A stretch of DNA of 64,000 nucleotides. Origin: Artemia franciscana. Taxonomy: Eukaryota; Arthropoda; Branchiopoda; Anostraca; Artemiidae. The notes under the pieces were generated by a model, which was given only the letters and a program-made list of their open reading frames with translations, searched no databases and had not been told where the DNA came from. Position numbers and translations under genes: made by a program. The DNA is taken from positions 59,338,317 through 59,402,316 of the forward strand of contig NC_088867.1 of assembly GCF_032884065.1 (NCBI RefSeq). Reading direction: 5' to 3'. Below, one piece after another: positions 33,561 through 47,580 of the stretch (within the stretch, counting starts at the first letter, position 1; each line of letters opens with the position of its first letter).

Positions 33561-34732
33561 AGTGCCCTGGTATAAAACTAAAAGAAAGTGCTCACATTGC
33601 TCTTTAAATAGGCAGTGCTATTATCCTACCTATGATTGCATTGACCAGCAAGACAAGGTGGTGTTAAACCTCCTGTAGAGACTCTTACTGGGACTGTGAA
33701 CTTCATCAACGTTAGGCACTGGCATGGACATAGTGGGGTAGCATGGTAGCCATACTACTTAGCAGTTTTCATGAAGATGTTAGTGGTAATTCATAAAACT
33801 ATCAATATCTATAACTGCAAGCTATACTAAGTTACATTTATACATTGTTCTGCAGATTCTACATGTAAAATACTTCTTGTTCAATGCAAAGCTGACAAAA
33901 CACAAGCTTTGCTGCAAAAGAGTAGACAGCTTTGGAATTTCATCAGATTCTACTACTGACAGCTTTGGAACTTTTTCATACCTGGTTAGGATGCATGCTT
34001 AGTTAGATTCCATTCCAAATTTGTCTAGTACCAATAAACACCCTTCTTGAATGACTTGGCAGCCTTGGGTTGACCTGTGGCATCTTCCATAGTGTTATGG
34101 AGTAAACAGTGCTAAAGCTCTGACACACACATTGCTTGCTTCCAGGGACCTGTAGTTTCTGATTGTGTCCCTTGGTGTAGTTGTAGAGGGGTGAAGAGAA
34201 AACTGGACCTTAACTTGAGTGTTCAAGAAACTTGTAAGTCATGATGACATCTTCCCTTTTTCTTCTGTATACCAGTGTAGGAAGTTTTAGGGATCTAAGA
34301 CAAATCCATTTATACTGGGGATATGCAAAAATCATACCACTCAGAATATTGGTGGGAATATGAAGTGTCAAGCTTCAGATATAGCACTAGGCTATGTAAA
34401 AGAAAGGCCTCAGCCCAACCCTAGGCTGGGGAAGAACTGTCAAAACCATAATAAAAATTAGCAATCAAAAACATCTCTCTTTTTGTTCTAGCATGACTCC
34501 TTCTGAAAAACTACCATTCTAGATCTTTAGAAAGTTTTATCCCAAAAATCAAGGTCAAGCACTTTTTTTCAAAATTAGCATAGGTGACCTGTCATCTATG
34601 CAATCTTTTAGGGCTGAAAAATAAGCCAAGGGTAGAGATGTCAGCTTGATGACACCTTCACATATTATAATCTATGGGTTCATTTCTGAAAGTTTGACTC
34701 CCTTAACTCAGCTACTTTTAAAAACATCAATT
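33561..34732. other. gene-free stretch
   Basis: No exon or named repeat was recognised. Confidence 0.4.
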
Positions 34733-34870
34733 GTCCTGTGGTGGTGCAGTGGGTTTGACCTTAGCTTGGTAATACAGGACCCAAAGATCAAATCATGCTG
34801 TAGTAATGCACTGCAGGGCCAACACAGGGACCTGAGTAGTCAAGAAGCATTGTTAATCTGATACAATACA
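34733..34870 (+). repeat. possible tRNA-derived SINE
   Basis: TGGTGCAGTGGGT resembles a polymerase III A box, and AGATCAAATCATG about 45 bases later resembles a B box (GGTTCAAATCC type). The segment does not fold into a proper cloverleaf by eye. It is followed by ~70 bp of unrelated sequence, as in SINEs. Only one copy was seen. Confidence 0.3.
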
Positions 34871-35333
34871 ATGAAAACATCAAGAAGCCATTCAAATCAA
34901 ACTTTACCCAAACTAATAAACACCATATTGCAAGAATTCATTTAGCCTGTCCAATAAACAACACCTAGGCCTGTGGCTGTATTATTTTTCAGTATTTTAG
35001 AACTAGGGATATTCCTCCTTGCAAAGTAAATATTACTTGGTAAATATTGATCAGTCTGCATTTCTAACCTATAAATAAAGTGAACATACCACTAAACACC
35101 TTTGTATACTATTTCTGAATATAATATTTGCTTTACCAAAAACCTCAAAAGCATATTGCCTATAGGCTATTATACATTTCCTTAACATATTATTTTGATT
35201 CTCAATTTTGTCACTGTTGAATCAATTTACAGTTTTAACAGGAGTGATGCTAACAGAAATAGGCTACAGTAGCCTATATAAAATATATCTAAAATAAGAG
35301 AAAAGAACAGCATCTTTAACATTATCTAAAGCA
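34871..35333. other. gene-free stretch
   Basis: AT-rich sequence, nothing recognised. Confidence 0.4.
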
Positions 35334-37625
35334 CTGGCAGATCCAGAGGGACACTGCCCCCTTAAGATGTTTCTGGTGCTTTCTTTCCTTTTTATTTTAG
35401 AATAAATCTGTCAATTTGGTCAATTATTGGCACCTTTGTTGCATTGCCTCCCTCAAGACTTTGCTCACCCTTGTCACATTGGGCCTCCCCCAGTATTTTG
35501 CTATAGATCTAGGCTACCCCTGATGTAAAGGGCTTAAAATTGAATTAGTGCAAAGTGATTAGGCCTAGGCCTACTTTCAAACTGTAAGAAAACTTCAGTC
35601 ATTCTTTTCTTCATTAGCCTAGGCTACTACCAATTTGGGTAGCAAATAGCCTATAGTATCCTCCTAAAACTTCTTCGTACTATGATATTTGTTTGAAAAC
35701 ATGTCGGTGGAAGAGCTGTTAATAATTTATATTACGTTTTTGATAATTAACGTTTGACTCAATGGGACTTTTAAAATCATTGCCTTTACAGACATTGTTG
35801 CCGATGAGCTGCGAAATTGCTCCCGACGTTTCCCAGTTAAAGACAGGAACGAGCTACAATTAGTGATAAAAAAAAGAGTTAAAGAAAGATGGGCAAAACA
35901 TTTTGAGAATATACTAAATAAAGATAGAGATACAGGAAAGATATAAAGGAAAATAAAAGAGTTGTTGATACCTTGGATAATTGTGGTATTTGTGATACCA
36001 AGGCCATAATTTGAAGTTTACTGAATATTTCTTTTTAAGATTTTAAGGAATGAATATTAGCATATGTATATTAAAAAGGAGATACATATTCATTTGTAAT
36101 TTTTATTAAAGTGCGAATTATTTTCTGGCCTTGGAAAATCATAGGGTTCGTGAGCCCTAAACATATTAATTTCTGATCGTTTTGAGTTTTACTCGGTTAT
36201 TTGTTCTAACTTCTGTTCGTTTTGGGCTTTGTTTGTTTATTGATTCTCATTTGTGGTAGTTTAAGCTTGGTAGATTGTTTAATTCAATATTTTCTTATTT
36301 CTGGCTTAATAGAGTTCTTTGGTTTTCTTAGATTAAGTCATTTTGTGAAAAAAGTTTTTTAGATTAATTTCTGTTTGTTTTATATTGACATTGTTTTTTT
36401 CAGGGAAAAAGAAAACAATTGTTTAAATTTTTCGGGTTTTTCTTTAAGGATTTATAGTTTTACCTGCTATGTGTATGCTGGAAACACTTCTTCAGTAATT
36501 TCTAACAACATACAACCTTTTGAAAATCTTGACACAAATAGTAGTGTTTAATTAAGTTTGATACCTCCTCTAGTTTACCTGAAAATAAAACTTAATGTTA
36601 TTCCCCAAAAAATTCTATCTTGCCTGAGTACGCTTACACTCTTTTGATTTAGTTAAATTTTCAGAGCTGAAGTAGTAATAGAAGTAGCCCCGAAAGTTCG
36701 AACTTAATACCCTCAGTCGTTCTTGTGATATTGCAGAAATGTCTTATTGGCAAGCAGCATATACACAGTGTGTTTTGATTTAATTTTAAAGCATTATTTA
36801 ATTTTTAAGCATAATGAGCAAATTGCTTTACTGTGGGGCTTGACCTACCCAATAACCCTAGGAAAATAGTAACTAGACCGTTCAGCTATGCTGAGGAAAA
36901 TGGCTGTCTTAAAATTTTGATTAGAACTTGCTTAAAAAACTATTGGCTAAAGAGGAGGGTTCATTGTCCTCAAAGCACTTTTCACTCTCAAATAGGGATA
37001 AGAGAGAACTAGAACTTTTAACTTCCAATCAAATTGGCTCCTTTAAAATATCAATAATATTACTAGCTATGATAGAGCGGCACTGTCTATGATAATACTT
37101 ATAAGCCCTTTTAACACCCGTATGCATATAGTTTCATTGTTTAACTGAAATTCCCCTTAAACGTTCGTCAAAAGTTTCAACTTAATGCCCTTAGTGTTGT
37201 CAGTTATAGTAACCGCAAAAATAGCATTAAGAGTATACAGAAAGTGTCTTCTGGCCAGTTCGAAATCTGCCGCAACTTTTCTGATGGGTCTAGAGTTATA
37301 ATTTAAGACGTTATTGTGACATTGCTTTGTCACCCTTTTGACAATCTACAAAATTTCATCCGACTAATAGAGCAGGATTTTTCAGGACTTCTTAGATTTT
37401 CGGCAAGATTTTTAAAGAGAAACAAGTGAAAGCACTGGATTCCACTTCAACTTGCTTTGAAAAAATAAATACAAATCGAAATAATTTTTAATATTTGATT
37501 TTTTAAACGAGTGTAATAAAAAGATTCGTCCAATCTGTGTGCTGAAAAATTCTAGCCAAGATACAAAACAATTAAATCAAGGTTTCTAGGGGGCAACCGC
37601 CCCCTTCCCCACTCTTGGACCTGCC
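35334..37625. mobile_element. possible DNA-transposon-like element with short inverted ends
   Basis: The left end reads CACTGGCAGATCCAGAGGG followed by a C-rich run. The right end reads GGGGGCAACCGCCCCC, then TTGGACCTGCCACTG, roughly complementary to the left. No transposase is seen between them and no target duplication is evident. The interior includes other repeats (a LINE fragment at 35855-35975, ~230-bp and ~270-bp family blocks at 36600-37060). Confidence 0.3.
35855..35975 (+). mobile_element. RTE-like LINE fragment, linker before RT
   Basis: The plus-strand translation KRVKERWAKHFENILNKDRD matches, from memory, the conserved segment between endonuclease and RT in this LINE family. It stops after about 40 codons. 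Confidence 0.6.
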
Positions 37626-38515
37626 ACTGAATCTCAAGGACACTCTTTACCAGTATAACCAAGGTAGTAAAACACTGAGCTAGGATCTAGTGTTTTATTT
37701 TTATTTAATTTTTCAATTGAAGAAGTTTGTTACTTAGATCTATTACAGAGATAACTAGGCTGTAGCGCCAAGTTATAATCTAGTCTAATCAGCTGTTCTG
37801 TAGTCAGCTACCTGAGCTACCATAACAAATACAGACTAGCATAATTTTTTCTTTGGAGCAGGGTTAGGTGAAGTATCACCCGTGAAAAGTTTGATAGCTT
37901 AGAACAAATATGACTATCAAAATGGGCATATCCCTTTTGCAAATGTGTCAGATTATTTAATGTCTTAATCATCAAAGTATTATACAAATACAGAAGAGAG
38001 AATAATGAGGACTTTTTTCTTAAGACAGTGAACGAACAAAACCTATTTGAATATTTCGGCCCTATATGTAAGGGCTGTCTTTAGCAAAGAAAATAATAAA
38101 CAATAACACACTTACAATAAAAGTTCTTCGCTAAAAATACATTTTTTAAAGTAGCCTAGGCATCATTACTTCTTAACAAAAAGTTCAGCCAAGATTTTGT
38201 CACACAGTAGCGTTTTGGGACTTTCTTACGGCATTAAAAGAAATCAAAAGCAGAAACAGTATGTGATGGGTGATCATCAGAAGTAGGAACTGAAATCCCC
38301 GTTCTGAGTCGATTTGTTAAAATTAAATATTTTGCCCCAAAAAAATGTTATCGCATGAAACACACAATAAGACTATAAAAAACAAGTGAAAATACCTTTT
38401 TGAAATCAGCTCTTAGCTTAAAAATTTTCAGTTGCAACAGTTTTTGAATTCATAAGAGGTTGTAAGTTTCTTCTGAAAGTAAGTAAGTTTCTGTTTCGTA
38501 TAAAGTCACTTTAAG
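37626..38515. other. gene-free stretch
   Basis: No coding or repeat signal is recognised. A short AAGTAAGTAAG run near 38477 resembles the tail of the LINE that follows. Confidence 0.4.
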
Positions 38516-39335
38516 TGGGTGCAGGAGGGCCGAGGAGTTGCTGCTACTGCAGATCTGGTTGGGCTGAAGATCAGTAAGGATAAAACCAAAATTCTGACAA
38601 ATTCTGAGGATGTACTCACAAGGGGCATCTCTATCGACAACTCCCGTTTAGAGGTCGTTGACCAGTTCAAGTACCTGGGATCCCTCATCGACATTTCCGG
38701 CGGCTGCAGTACGGAAGTCCAGAGCAGAATATCATCAGCATCGATAGTCTTTGCTCAACTTAGGAAGAACCTGTGGAGACAAAGAGACGTCCTACTAAAA
38801 ACAAAAATCCAGATCTTTGAAGCAACCGTCCGCTCCGTACTCCTTTACGGATGCGAGACATGGCCCCTGAAAGCAGCGGATGTTCATGCTCTCAAAGTAT
38901 TCGACCACTCCTGCCTGAGACAAATCCTCGGTGTCTCCCTCCGAGACAGAATTAGCAACGTCGAAATTCGTAGACGATGCCACCAGAAGCATGACATTGA
39001 AGCCCTAATAAAAAAACGCCGCCTAACTTGGTTTGGCCATGTTTGTCGGAGGTCAGATGACACCCTCACTAAAAAGGCGCTATACTGCAAACCCCTCGCA
39101 CACTGGAAGAAGAAGCGAGGTGGACAAGTCAAGACCTGGCTTAACACACTCAAGGCGGACCTAGAGCCGATTGGTGGTTTCCGACGACACGGCCGAAGAT
39201 GGGACAAGCAGTGGCTTGAAATATGTGCACCACACACACACGACCGAGCGGCTTGGCACTCAACCGTCTGCCAGATCATAGCGCCAGGGAGAGCTGAAGA
39301 GCTTGTGTCCTGAAACAAGTACAAGTAAGTAAGTA
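38516..39335 (+). mobile_element. 5'-truncated RTE-like LINE, intact C-terminal frame
   Basis: The frame is open from about 38519 to the stop at 39311-39313. It carries VGLKISKDKTKILTN, FKYLGSLIDISGGCSTEVQS, SVLLYGCETWPLKAAD, RRLTWFGHVCRRSDD and a C-terminal WHSTVCQIIAPGRAEELVS. The RT catalytic box lies beyond the truncation. The 3' UTR is nearly absent, and the tail consists of AAGT units (39320-39335). The clean frame suggests a recent insertion. Confidence 0.85.
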
Positions 39336-39898
39336 CATTTACCCTTAGTTCCCACTGCTGCGTCAATCCCGACACGATTTTTTGTCTGTCGGAAGAGACG
39401 TACGACAGAATCAAATGGAGTGTTCACAATGAAACGCAGACTTTTGCGTCGCTGCGACAAGCTCTAGCCCTTAGTTCCCACTTCTGCGTCAATCCCGATT
39501 TTTAACTGGAATTTTAAGGCAAAGTAGGGGAAAAATTTTACTTTAGCTACTTTTGGCTATCTTTGAAAGAGGTTAGGTTAGGAAAATGAAACTGTCAGGA
39601 ATGTGTCTACAGGCTAAAGTATGTCCAAAGAAGGTATTTTGAAGTATCTACATCCGCTTTTTTCCCTCTAGAGGGTCTTGAAATTTTTACTCGTGTGAAA
39701 TTTTTTACTCGAAATTTTACAGGCGTTTTGGGACTAGCGTGCTGCGTTAAAAAAAAAATCACGAGTAGAAACAGCGAGTTCGTCGCTCATTGTTAAGTTG
39801 AAGAAACAGACATTATTCCCCACTGAGAGATTTCAGTCTAATAGGCTAATGGAAGTGTTCTGAAACTTTAAGCCTATTTTGCTGTGGCCTGCGACAAT
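39336..39898. other. gene-free stretch with a 35-bp duplication
   Basis: CCCTTAGTTCCCACT followed by TGCGTCAATCCCGA occurs near 39342 and again near 39467, 125 bp apart. A TTAGGTTAGG run lies near 39575. Confidence 0.6.
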
Positions 39899-39946
39899 AT
39901 GGCTGATTTTGTTCGTGGAATCATTGGAAGGCCAGCTTTTGTGCAG
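39899..39946 (+). CDS. candidate first coding exon (16 codons), identity open
   Basis: An ATG opens MADFVRGIIGRPAFVQ, ending exactly at a CAG|GTGTGT donor in phase 0. FVRGIIGRP recalls the N-terminus of the Sm-like protein LSM6. The phase would also join the RASA1 exon at 46583. Sixteen codons are too few to decide, and the match could be chance. Confidence 0.22.
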
Positions 39947-41133
39947 GTGTGTTGGGGCTATTATAATCAGCTTCCTGTCCTCTGCTTTGATAAAATCCAA
40001 GATATGGGGCTTTTTGATATGTTGGAGAATGGTCAAGCCAGAACAAGGAAAATTTAAAGTAGCTTATAGTGAAATTGTAGTCAAAATGTAGTAACTATGA
40101 TCATTCTGCATATTATTAAGTAGAAATTGTTTTCTTAACATGTTTCCTTCTCAATAGCCCCAATTCTCAATAGCCCCAATTCTATAACCTAGCTATAGTC
40201 AAATAGGTGCTACCCAGACAATGCAATCCACCCCCTCAATGTCCCCATATAGCCTAAACTGTAGGCTAACTGAGTCATAAGTAGCCTAATATATTTCTTG
40301 TTTTCTCTTTCATTTCTTCGTGTTTTCTCTTTCATTACTGACAATTTAACAGTTAGAGAGCAAAATTGATTAAGAATCAGCATGCTATAAGATGTGTTAA
40401 TACTCATGGTACATTACGTGATTTTTTCTAGTAGAAATAGATACATTAGTAGAAGTAGAAATGTATAGAAATAGATAGAAGGATATAAATAGAAAAGTAG
40501 AAATAGATTTAATAGAAATTGATAGAAATGTGTGATGCATTGACACAAATTTAAAGGATAAAGGAGACTCATGCTGACTGTATTGCCTGCCAGCTTGTCA
40601 AAGGAGTTTTCAAATCAGCTAATCACTTTTTTTAAATCATGTCCTTCATCTATGATTGACTTTGGAAACCTTGTAATGGTCATCTCCTATAATTTTTGTT
40701 TTTAGTAAAAGCCACTGTTATCATAGATAATTAAATAGTGCTCCCTTGATAAAAAGCAATATGGCTTCTGCATTCAAATAGAGTTGTCAGCTTGTAGAAC
40801 TCCCTCAGTGAAAAAAACATGACATCTATCAGCATTCAAGGTATCAGTGGACAGGGAATAAGCAACAGACCAATGCTTGGGATGCTACAGACAAATAAAT
40901 ATCATCACTAAAGCTGGCAGACACAATATTTGTATGATCACTTGTAAATGTGACTTTAGGTAATAAAATATTTGGCCATCTGAAAATATAGAGAGCCTAA
41001 TAGCAGGAGAAAACATGATATCCTAGTCTGATTTAACAAAATATGTTGCAGCCAATATGAGACCATAGAAGATTCCATAACTGATATAGAGACAAGGTGA
41101 ACACAATACTTTAGTCACCCTTCCAACATAATA
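39947..41133. other. gene-free stretch with a TAGAAA-rich simple repeat
   Basis: About 40428-40533 is an imperfect AGTAGAAATAGATA-type simple repeat. CATTCTGCATATTATTAAG near 40110 matches the loop of the poly-G foldback family. Nothing else was recognised. Confidence 0.5.
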
Positions 41134-41660
41134 GTGATGATGTTTATACCAGAAAAGTTACTCTCTTGCAGTGTTACTGGCAACTTATCTTGTAACCTTA
41201 TGGAACAGAATTTTTTTGTGGTTGATTCACCTTTTCTTATGCTTCAGTTTTTTGAAAAAAAACAAAACAATTTCAATGATTTGGCTGTCCTTGAAAGTAG
41301 TCAAGCTAGTCAAATTAAGCTTTCAGGAATATACCCAGACCCTTGGTGATGGCCTTGGGAAGTGTTCTGAAGTACCTTACTCTACCCCTTTCCTCTCCAA
41401 TGAGCACTGACCTGATTTTCTTGACAGGTTTACACCTATAATACCTTTTATGGTTTCAACTCACTTGTAAATACACTCCCCCTGATGATCTCATATGTAG
41501 CCCAAGGAATATCTAGAACCAAAAAAAAAAAGATATGGCAAAGGTGAAATTGCAGGTTTCCAGAAGGCAACATGCTAGAAAAAAACCAGAACTTTTCTAT
41601 ATTGCTAATTTTATGCATATTTTCTTGGTTTTGCTTACATTTTTGTCTATCCATCCCCAG
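41134..41660 (+). repeat. left copy of a ~530-bp direct repeat
   Basis: It aligns with 44224-44757 over its whole length. Shared phrases are GTTACTCTCTTGCAGT, AATTAAGCTTTCAGGAATAT, TCTACCCCTTTCCTCTCCA and GGCAACATGCTAGAAAAAA. A decayed minus-strand LINE lies between the copies. Confidence 0.9.
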
Positions 41661-41999
41661 CTAGAAGTAACATAACAATTAGCCTAATGAATTCTTAATT
41701 AGATGATTCATCAATATTTACTGCATATTATGAAGTAAGAATTTCATTCTTCTTTTCTTCCTTCCTTTATTATACATAATTCAAAATCATTTCAAATAAT
41801 GTTTTGTCAGATTACACACTATCTCACACAGAGAGCAAGTAAGAATTCACCACTAGTGATTTTTGTTTTAGTTTTATATATAGCCTAGTGCTATATGTGG
41901 GGTCTCCAGGGGAGGGAATGTGAAACTATATCACAGTGACAAATATGTTATTTTTAAAATAGTGTTGAATAGGAATTGAATGGTGCTATTTTTTTCTTT

Positions 42000-44190
42000 A
42001 TCACCTTACCTTATGTTACCTTAATCCATCTGAGAGCTTTAAGGTCTTCCAGACCTGTAGTGCTCTGGAGTTGATGACTGCCAGTCAAACCTCCACTGAT
42101 TCTTCTCCCACTCTTTGTCAAGTTGGTTTTTGAAGGACTGGATGGAGGGAGCACTGACAGTTGAATCTTTCAGTTGATTCCAATGGTTTATGACTCTTCT
42201 CAAAAATAATGTTTGGTAAGTTTTTTTTATTGGGAGCTTGACTTTGGTAGCTTCGTGCAGTGTCCTCTTGTGTTGTGCTGGCTGGTACTGAGATGACTGG
42301 AAGCCATGCCTGACTGGAAGCCATGCTGCTTGGGGGACAAGATCTTGTTGGTTGTCAAATGCTTGAGGATTGAATCATTGACTATGTGCCCAAGTATTTT
42401 GACAACAACTGAGGTCAGGCTAATTGGCTGATAATTTTCAGGCTTGAAATGATCACCTTTCTTGAAAACTGGTGTAATGTTGGCTATTTTCCAGTCTGCT
42501 GGCTGCTCTCTAGAAGTAAGTGATGTCTGGAAAATTCTCCTAAGTGCTTCTGCTATGATAGCTGCAGTTTCTTTTAATAGCTTGGGATGTAGGTTATCTG
42601 GTCCTGGCAATTTGTTAGTATCTAACTTCTGTAAGCGTCTGAGAACCTCTGTAAGCAATAGAGTGATGCTTTCCATTGGGGATTTTACAATGTATTCAGG
42701 TGAAGAGGATAAAGGACCATCTGGTTCAGTGGTGAAAACAGAAACAAATTGTTGATTTAATGAGTTTGCAAGCTTGTGGATATTGGTTATTTCTTCACAT
42801 TCCTCAGTTACCAGTTTCCTGATGCCTTGTCTATTATGGTCTTGGCTAGAGACATATTGCCAAAATTTCTTTGGATTTGTCTTAGCTTTGTCTGCAAGTT
42901 TAGATTCAAAGCTTGTGTATAAATCGCATATTAAATTTTTAAGTTTGTTCCTGCTCTTAAAAAATTTTTCTTTGTTTTCTGGGGATGGATGCTTTTTGTA
43001 CTTCTTCCATTGTCTGTTTTTTGGTTAATTTCCTTCTTAATATCTTTTGTCATTGTCAGTAGTATTTGCAGTTTTGGGATGAGCTTGCTTGGAGTGTACT
43101 GTTCAGCTTTGTTTAGCAGTAATTCCTTGAAGCATTGCCATTGTTGTTCTAAAGAGCCAATTAGAAAATCATCCCAGGAGATGTTGCTGAGATCCATTCT
43201 AATCTTCTCATAGTCTATGAAGGTCCTTTTGATGTAGCTGTTAGTTACTTTGAGGAATGTTGTTTTTATTTCTATGGCAACATGGTCGTTTTTCCTGATT
43301 GGGGGCATGTACTTAGTATAAAGAAGGGATTTTGGTCTTCTAAGGAATATTAGGTCTAGGAGGCTTGGAAGCTGCCCACTCATGAAACAGTTTGGTTGGT
43401 TGACAATTTGGTGGAGGCAAGCATCATGGATCATATCTATGATGGGATTCACAGTATCAGAGGTGACATAGGGGAATTGATCTTTCCAGGTGATGGTTGG
43501 CAGGTTGAAGTTGCCTGCAATTAATAGGTCATCCTTCTGGGTTTCTACAATCTTCTGAATGAGTTCAGCTAGCTTTGCATCTGTTTGTTCGGGTGAAGAT
43601 TATGACAGCTTCTGTAAACATAGCCAATTCTAACAGTGGGATGGTTTTTACACTGTGGAACTGAAATATCAAAGAATATAGTTTCAGTGAAGGGCATCCA
43701 CTGGGTTGCTCAATAGGGGTGACAACATATGAGGATTTGACTAATGCAAGTGTTCCATGGCAGCAATGACTGGATGATAGATTGGATATAGTGTGGTAAC
43801 CTTGTAGATTAACATCTGAGTCTAGGAGCTGGTTTCTTGAGTTCTTAGGATAGACCTCAGTAAGGAGTATAACATCATAGTTATTTGCATAAATCATAGA
43901 TTTCAGCTCATTGAATTTGTTAGGATTTGGTCAACGTTTGCAATTAGAGTGGACAAATCTTGACTTACTTGCTACCTTTTTGAGTCAGATACTTCCTTTT
44001 GGTAATTGTAGATATTTTGGACCAGCTCATCTGCAATGGACAAGAAAGTGCTGCAAGATCTACTATTGTCGGTTGGATTGGCACTTTCATTTGTAAAGGA
44101 CTTGAACAAATCAGGACTGGATGAATCAGAAAGTTCATCAATACTTGTTAGTTTATCAATATTCACTTTGTCATTATTACACTATGTACA
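42000..44190 (-). mobile_element. Jockey/Rex-like LINE with its RT core deleted
   Basis: On the minus strand, endonuclease remains (43897-43440: LLTEVYPKNS, and GNFNLPTITW in place of GDFNLP) are followed by a linker (SLLDLIFLRRPKSL, KNDHVAIEI). Then come RT fingers at 42676-42310 (KLPGPDNLHPKLLKE, WKIANITPVFKKGDHF, NYQPISLTSVVVKI, QHGFQSG). The sequence then jumps directly to the C-terminal module (HEATKVKLPIKKTYQ, RRVINHWNQL, QSFKNQLDKEW) at about 42270-42080. RT motifs A to D are missing. Confidence 0.85.
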
Positions 44191-44223
44191 GGGCTAGCAG
44201 ACAAAACCATATTACCATTTATG

Positions 44224-44757
44224 GTAATGTTTATTTCAGAAGAGTTACTCTCTTGCAGTATTACTAGCTACCTGTATTGTAACCTTAAGGAATTTTTTTT
44301 TTTTTTTTGGTTGAGTCATCTTTTCTTATACTTCAGTTTCTTAAAAAAAAAAAAAAAAAAAAAAAAAACAATTTGAATGATTTGGCTTTCTTTGAAAATA
44401 ATCAAGCTAGGTGAATTAAGCTTTCAGGAATATACCCTGACACATGGTGATGGCCTTTGGAGGTGTTCTGAAGTACCTAACTCTACCCCTTTCCTCTCCA
44501 GTGAGCACTGACCTGGTTCTCTTGACAGGTTTACACCTGTAACACCTTTTATGGTTTCAATTCACTTGTAAATACTCTCTCCCCTGATGGTCTCATGTAT
44601 AGCCCAAGGCATATTTGGAACAAAAAAAAAACATGGCAGAGGTGTGACATTGTAGCTTTCCAGATGGCAACATGCTAGAAAAAACAGGGACATTTCTATA
44701 CTGCTAGTTTTATGCATATTTTATGGCTTTATTTACATTTTGACTATCAATCCCCAG
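44224..44757 (+). repeat. right copy of the ~530-bp direct repeat
   Basis: This is the partner of 41134-41660. It contains expanded T and A runs (about 44289-44309 and 44343-44368) where the left copy has short ones. No terminal TG..CA, primer-binding site or polypurine tract was seen, so an LTR reading is not supported. Confidence 0.9.
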
Positions 44758-46582
<1,825 letters not shown>

Positions 46583-46746
46583 CAAACATCAAGAGAGAAT
46601 CAAGTCTTCTTGCCAAATCCAGTCCTTGAAGATTTTCCACCACCTCCACCAAATTTTGATAGTCAAATTGACGAATTAGATGGAGGCTTTCCTGAAACTG
46701 AAGAGACAGAAACAAATCTTATACTTCAAGCACCTGATGAAAAAGA
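46583..46746 (+). CDS. RASA1: RASA1/vap RasGAP: exon for the acidic, proline-rich N-terminal linker
   Basis: A TTTTTAAAG acceptor opens QTSRENQVFLPNPVLEDF, then PPPPPNFDSQIDELDGGFPE and an acidic stretch to DEKE, ending in GA at a GTAAGT donor. The partial codon GA joins the G of the next exon to give Glu just before WYHG. In RASA1 a proline-rich then acidic segment likewise leads into the first SH2 domain. The product (p120 RasGAP) accelerates GTP hydrolysis by Ras at the membrane. Earlier N-terminal coding sequence is not identified. Identity rests on splice phase and context rather than on residues. Confidence 0.75.
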
Positions 46747-47020
46747 GTAAGTTTATTATTCTGCTGATCAAAGTGATATCCATGAGTTAGTGATTTGGTA
46801 GGACTTCTTGGCCTAGAAATTTACCTTAATTTAATAGTTAGCATCATGTAAAATATTCACTTTCAGTATGTTTACATACTTCTTTCTATCTTTCAGACTT
46901 CCATCTATCTTTCTATCCACTTTGTTGTTATGAATCCTGTTTAATAATGTGCAAGCAGTAAGCATTATACTTGCTTAATATAAAGTAACTAAATGACTGT
47001 ACCCTATTCTTGTTGTCCTT

Positions 47021-47245
47021 GCGTTTTTATTGTAATTTGTAAAAGCTCTTTCCAGCATCACTGGTAGATGCACCAGTAGATGCACTGGTAGATACTGGTA
47101 GATGCGTTTTTGTTGTAATTTGTAAAAGCTCTTTCCAGCATCACTGGTGTTGCACTGGTAGATGCATCTACCAGTAGATGTACTGGTAGATACGTTTTTG
47201 TTGTAAGTTGTAAAAGCTCTTTCCAGCATCACTGGTTTTGCACTG
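47021..47245. repeat. ~85-bp minisatellite, 3 copies, with nested 12-bp subrepeats
   Basis: GTAAAAGCTCTTTCCAGCAT occurs three times, near 47040, 47125 and 47210. Between them are variable numbers of ACTGGTAGATGC-like subrepeats in both orientations (ATCTACCAGTAGAT forms a palindrome near 47166). Confidence 0.9.
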
Positions 47246-47468
47246 ATAGGTTAACTGCTCCAAATATCTGATAAATTGTTGTTTGATCTTAAAGTACATT
47301 CACGACCTTTTTCTGCTTAGAGAAGTCAAAGTGGCCTTAAAGACCTTTAAAAATGGGGCACTTGTTAATTAAACAAAACACACTCAAGAATTATGCTTAG
47401 GTTGGATCTCAGAAAACTGGTTTCACAGCCATGAAAACAAGTGACGGTTGACAGAATGCATTAGACTT

Positions 47469-47580
47469 ATAATTTGGGCTATGTATTTACATATTAGGGG
47501 GGAGGGGTTAGGTTAAGGGTGCTGTATAAATACTTCAACCCCCCCCCCCCTAATTTGCAAATGTATAACCCAAATTATAT
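47469..47580. repeat. poly-G foldback repeat, copy 3
   Basis: The left arm TTTGGGCTATGTATTTACAT plus G-run (47469-47518) and the right arm C-run plus TTTGCAAATGTATAACCCAA (47531-47580) form a compact hairpin. The arms match copies 1 and 2 at 3.4-4.2 kb. Confidence 0.8.

Noticed and set aside
34733..34870. Functional tRNA gene
   Set aside because: A- and B-box-like words are present but no cloverleaf with a proper acceptor stem can be drawn; a SINE is more likely.
41134..44757. LTR retrotransposon reading of the 530-bp direct repeats
   Set aside because: No TG..CA ends, primer-binding site, polypurine tract or gag/pol; the interior is a minus-strand LINE.
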